The notes under the pieces: model-generated | Database searches by the model: none | Seen by the model: only the letters and a program-made list of their open reading frames with translations | Told to the model about the DNA's origin: nothing | Position numbers and translations under genes: made by a program | NCBI GenBank assembly: GCA_023444095.1 | Contig: JAEZRP010000052.1 | Location: 1-38,689, forward strand | Source of the DNA: Bacillota bacterium | Lineage (GTDB): Bacteria; Bacillota; Clostridia; Christensenellales; Aristaeellaceae | Direction: 5' to 3' | DNA: 38,689 nt | Shown: positions 38,604 through 38,689 of the stretch, piece after piece | How positions within the stretch are numbered: the stretch's first letter is position 1 | Layout of the letters: every line of letters begins with the position of its first letter

Positions 38604-38689
38604 ATGGATCAATGGTCGTTGTACAGGGATATCGCCGGGAGATGCGAGGGCGACATTTATGTGGGCGTCGTCGGCCCCGTCAGAACCGG
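38604..38689 (+). CDS. spoIVA: Stage IV sporulation protein A, N-terminal part (cut by window end)
   Basis: The first 28 codons read MDQWSLYRDIAGRCEGDIY followed by VGVVGPVRT. This matches the start of SpoIVA, the ATPase that polymerises on the forespore surface as base of the spore coat; the Walker A loop (GPVRTGKS in the family) begins at GPVRT and is cut by the window end. GGGAGG 8 nt upstream of ATG 38604 supports the start. It marks the organism as a spore former or a recent descendant of one. Expression in the mother cell by sigma-E is expected from the family; no clear sigma-E promoter can be read upstream. Confidence 0.92.
   Translation, partial: MDQWSLYRDIAGRCEGDIYVGVVGPVRT

Noticed and set aside
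1..38689. tRNA, rRNA, tmRNA or phage genes
   Set aside because: No cloverleaf, rRNA segment, integrase or phage structural gene could be recognised by reading; a covariance-model scan would be needed to exclude divergent RNAs.

Overview
The window looks like a chromosomal segment of a GC-rich, spore-forming member of the Clostridia. The evidence is a partial spoIVA at the right edge, a DnaD/DnaC-type primosome pair, a class B-like sortase, an Rrf2(IscR)-IscS-IscU operon, long A/GGAGG ribosome binding sites and near-consensus sigma-A promoters (several TTGNNN-17-TATAAT). I cannot name genus or species. Most calls rest on translated motifs and family knowledge; no database search was made.

Layout. 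1-3264: edge of a divergent gene, a short remnant-like ORF, then a promoter and an apparent operon of Gfo/Idh/MocA dehydrogenase, GNAT acetyltransferase and FAD oxidoreductase, closed by a strong terminator. 3573-7116: two half-ABC exporters forming an asymmetric heterodimer. 7180-14776: a signalling island with two near-identical-length membrane GGDEF cyclases, each with its own promoter and separated by a chain of stem-loops; a long structured leader; a PilT-like ATPase; a BTAD/winged-helix regulator whose C-terminus looks like a dead GGDEF domain that keeps an RxxD motif; and a third PAS-GGDEF cyclase. 14827-17715: a large cytoplasmic glycosidase related to GH106. 17955-19250: an MFS exporter behind a leader that could mask its RBS.

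19392-22992: phosphatidylserine decarboxylase, PAP2-like membrane protein, patatin-like lipase and an orphan histidine kinase, all overlapping, so probably one membrane-lipid operon. 23220-27256: DnaD, DnaC-like loader, ProX-like deacylase and CapA-like protein, all overlapping, behind a promoter embedded in an inverted repeat. 27364-31128: iscR-iscS-iscU-hflX; the HflX has an N-terminal extension with a complete JAMM metal-binding pattern. 31382-34429: AEC transporter (behind a perfect sigma-A promoter and a leader terminator), aldo/keto reductase and threonine-aldolase-like enzyme.

34590-38337: a phosphotransferase-fold kinase faces a second, frameshifted one on the minus strand, followed by a GyrI-like protein and a sortase on the minus strand. 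Two 65-nt structured direct repeats separate the sortase from spoIVA.

The best candidate for something new is the 7180-14776 island: three cyclases flanking a PilT-like ATPase and a transcription factor that may itself sense c-di-GMP, with repeated GTTACA/TGTAAC boxes in the intergenic regions.
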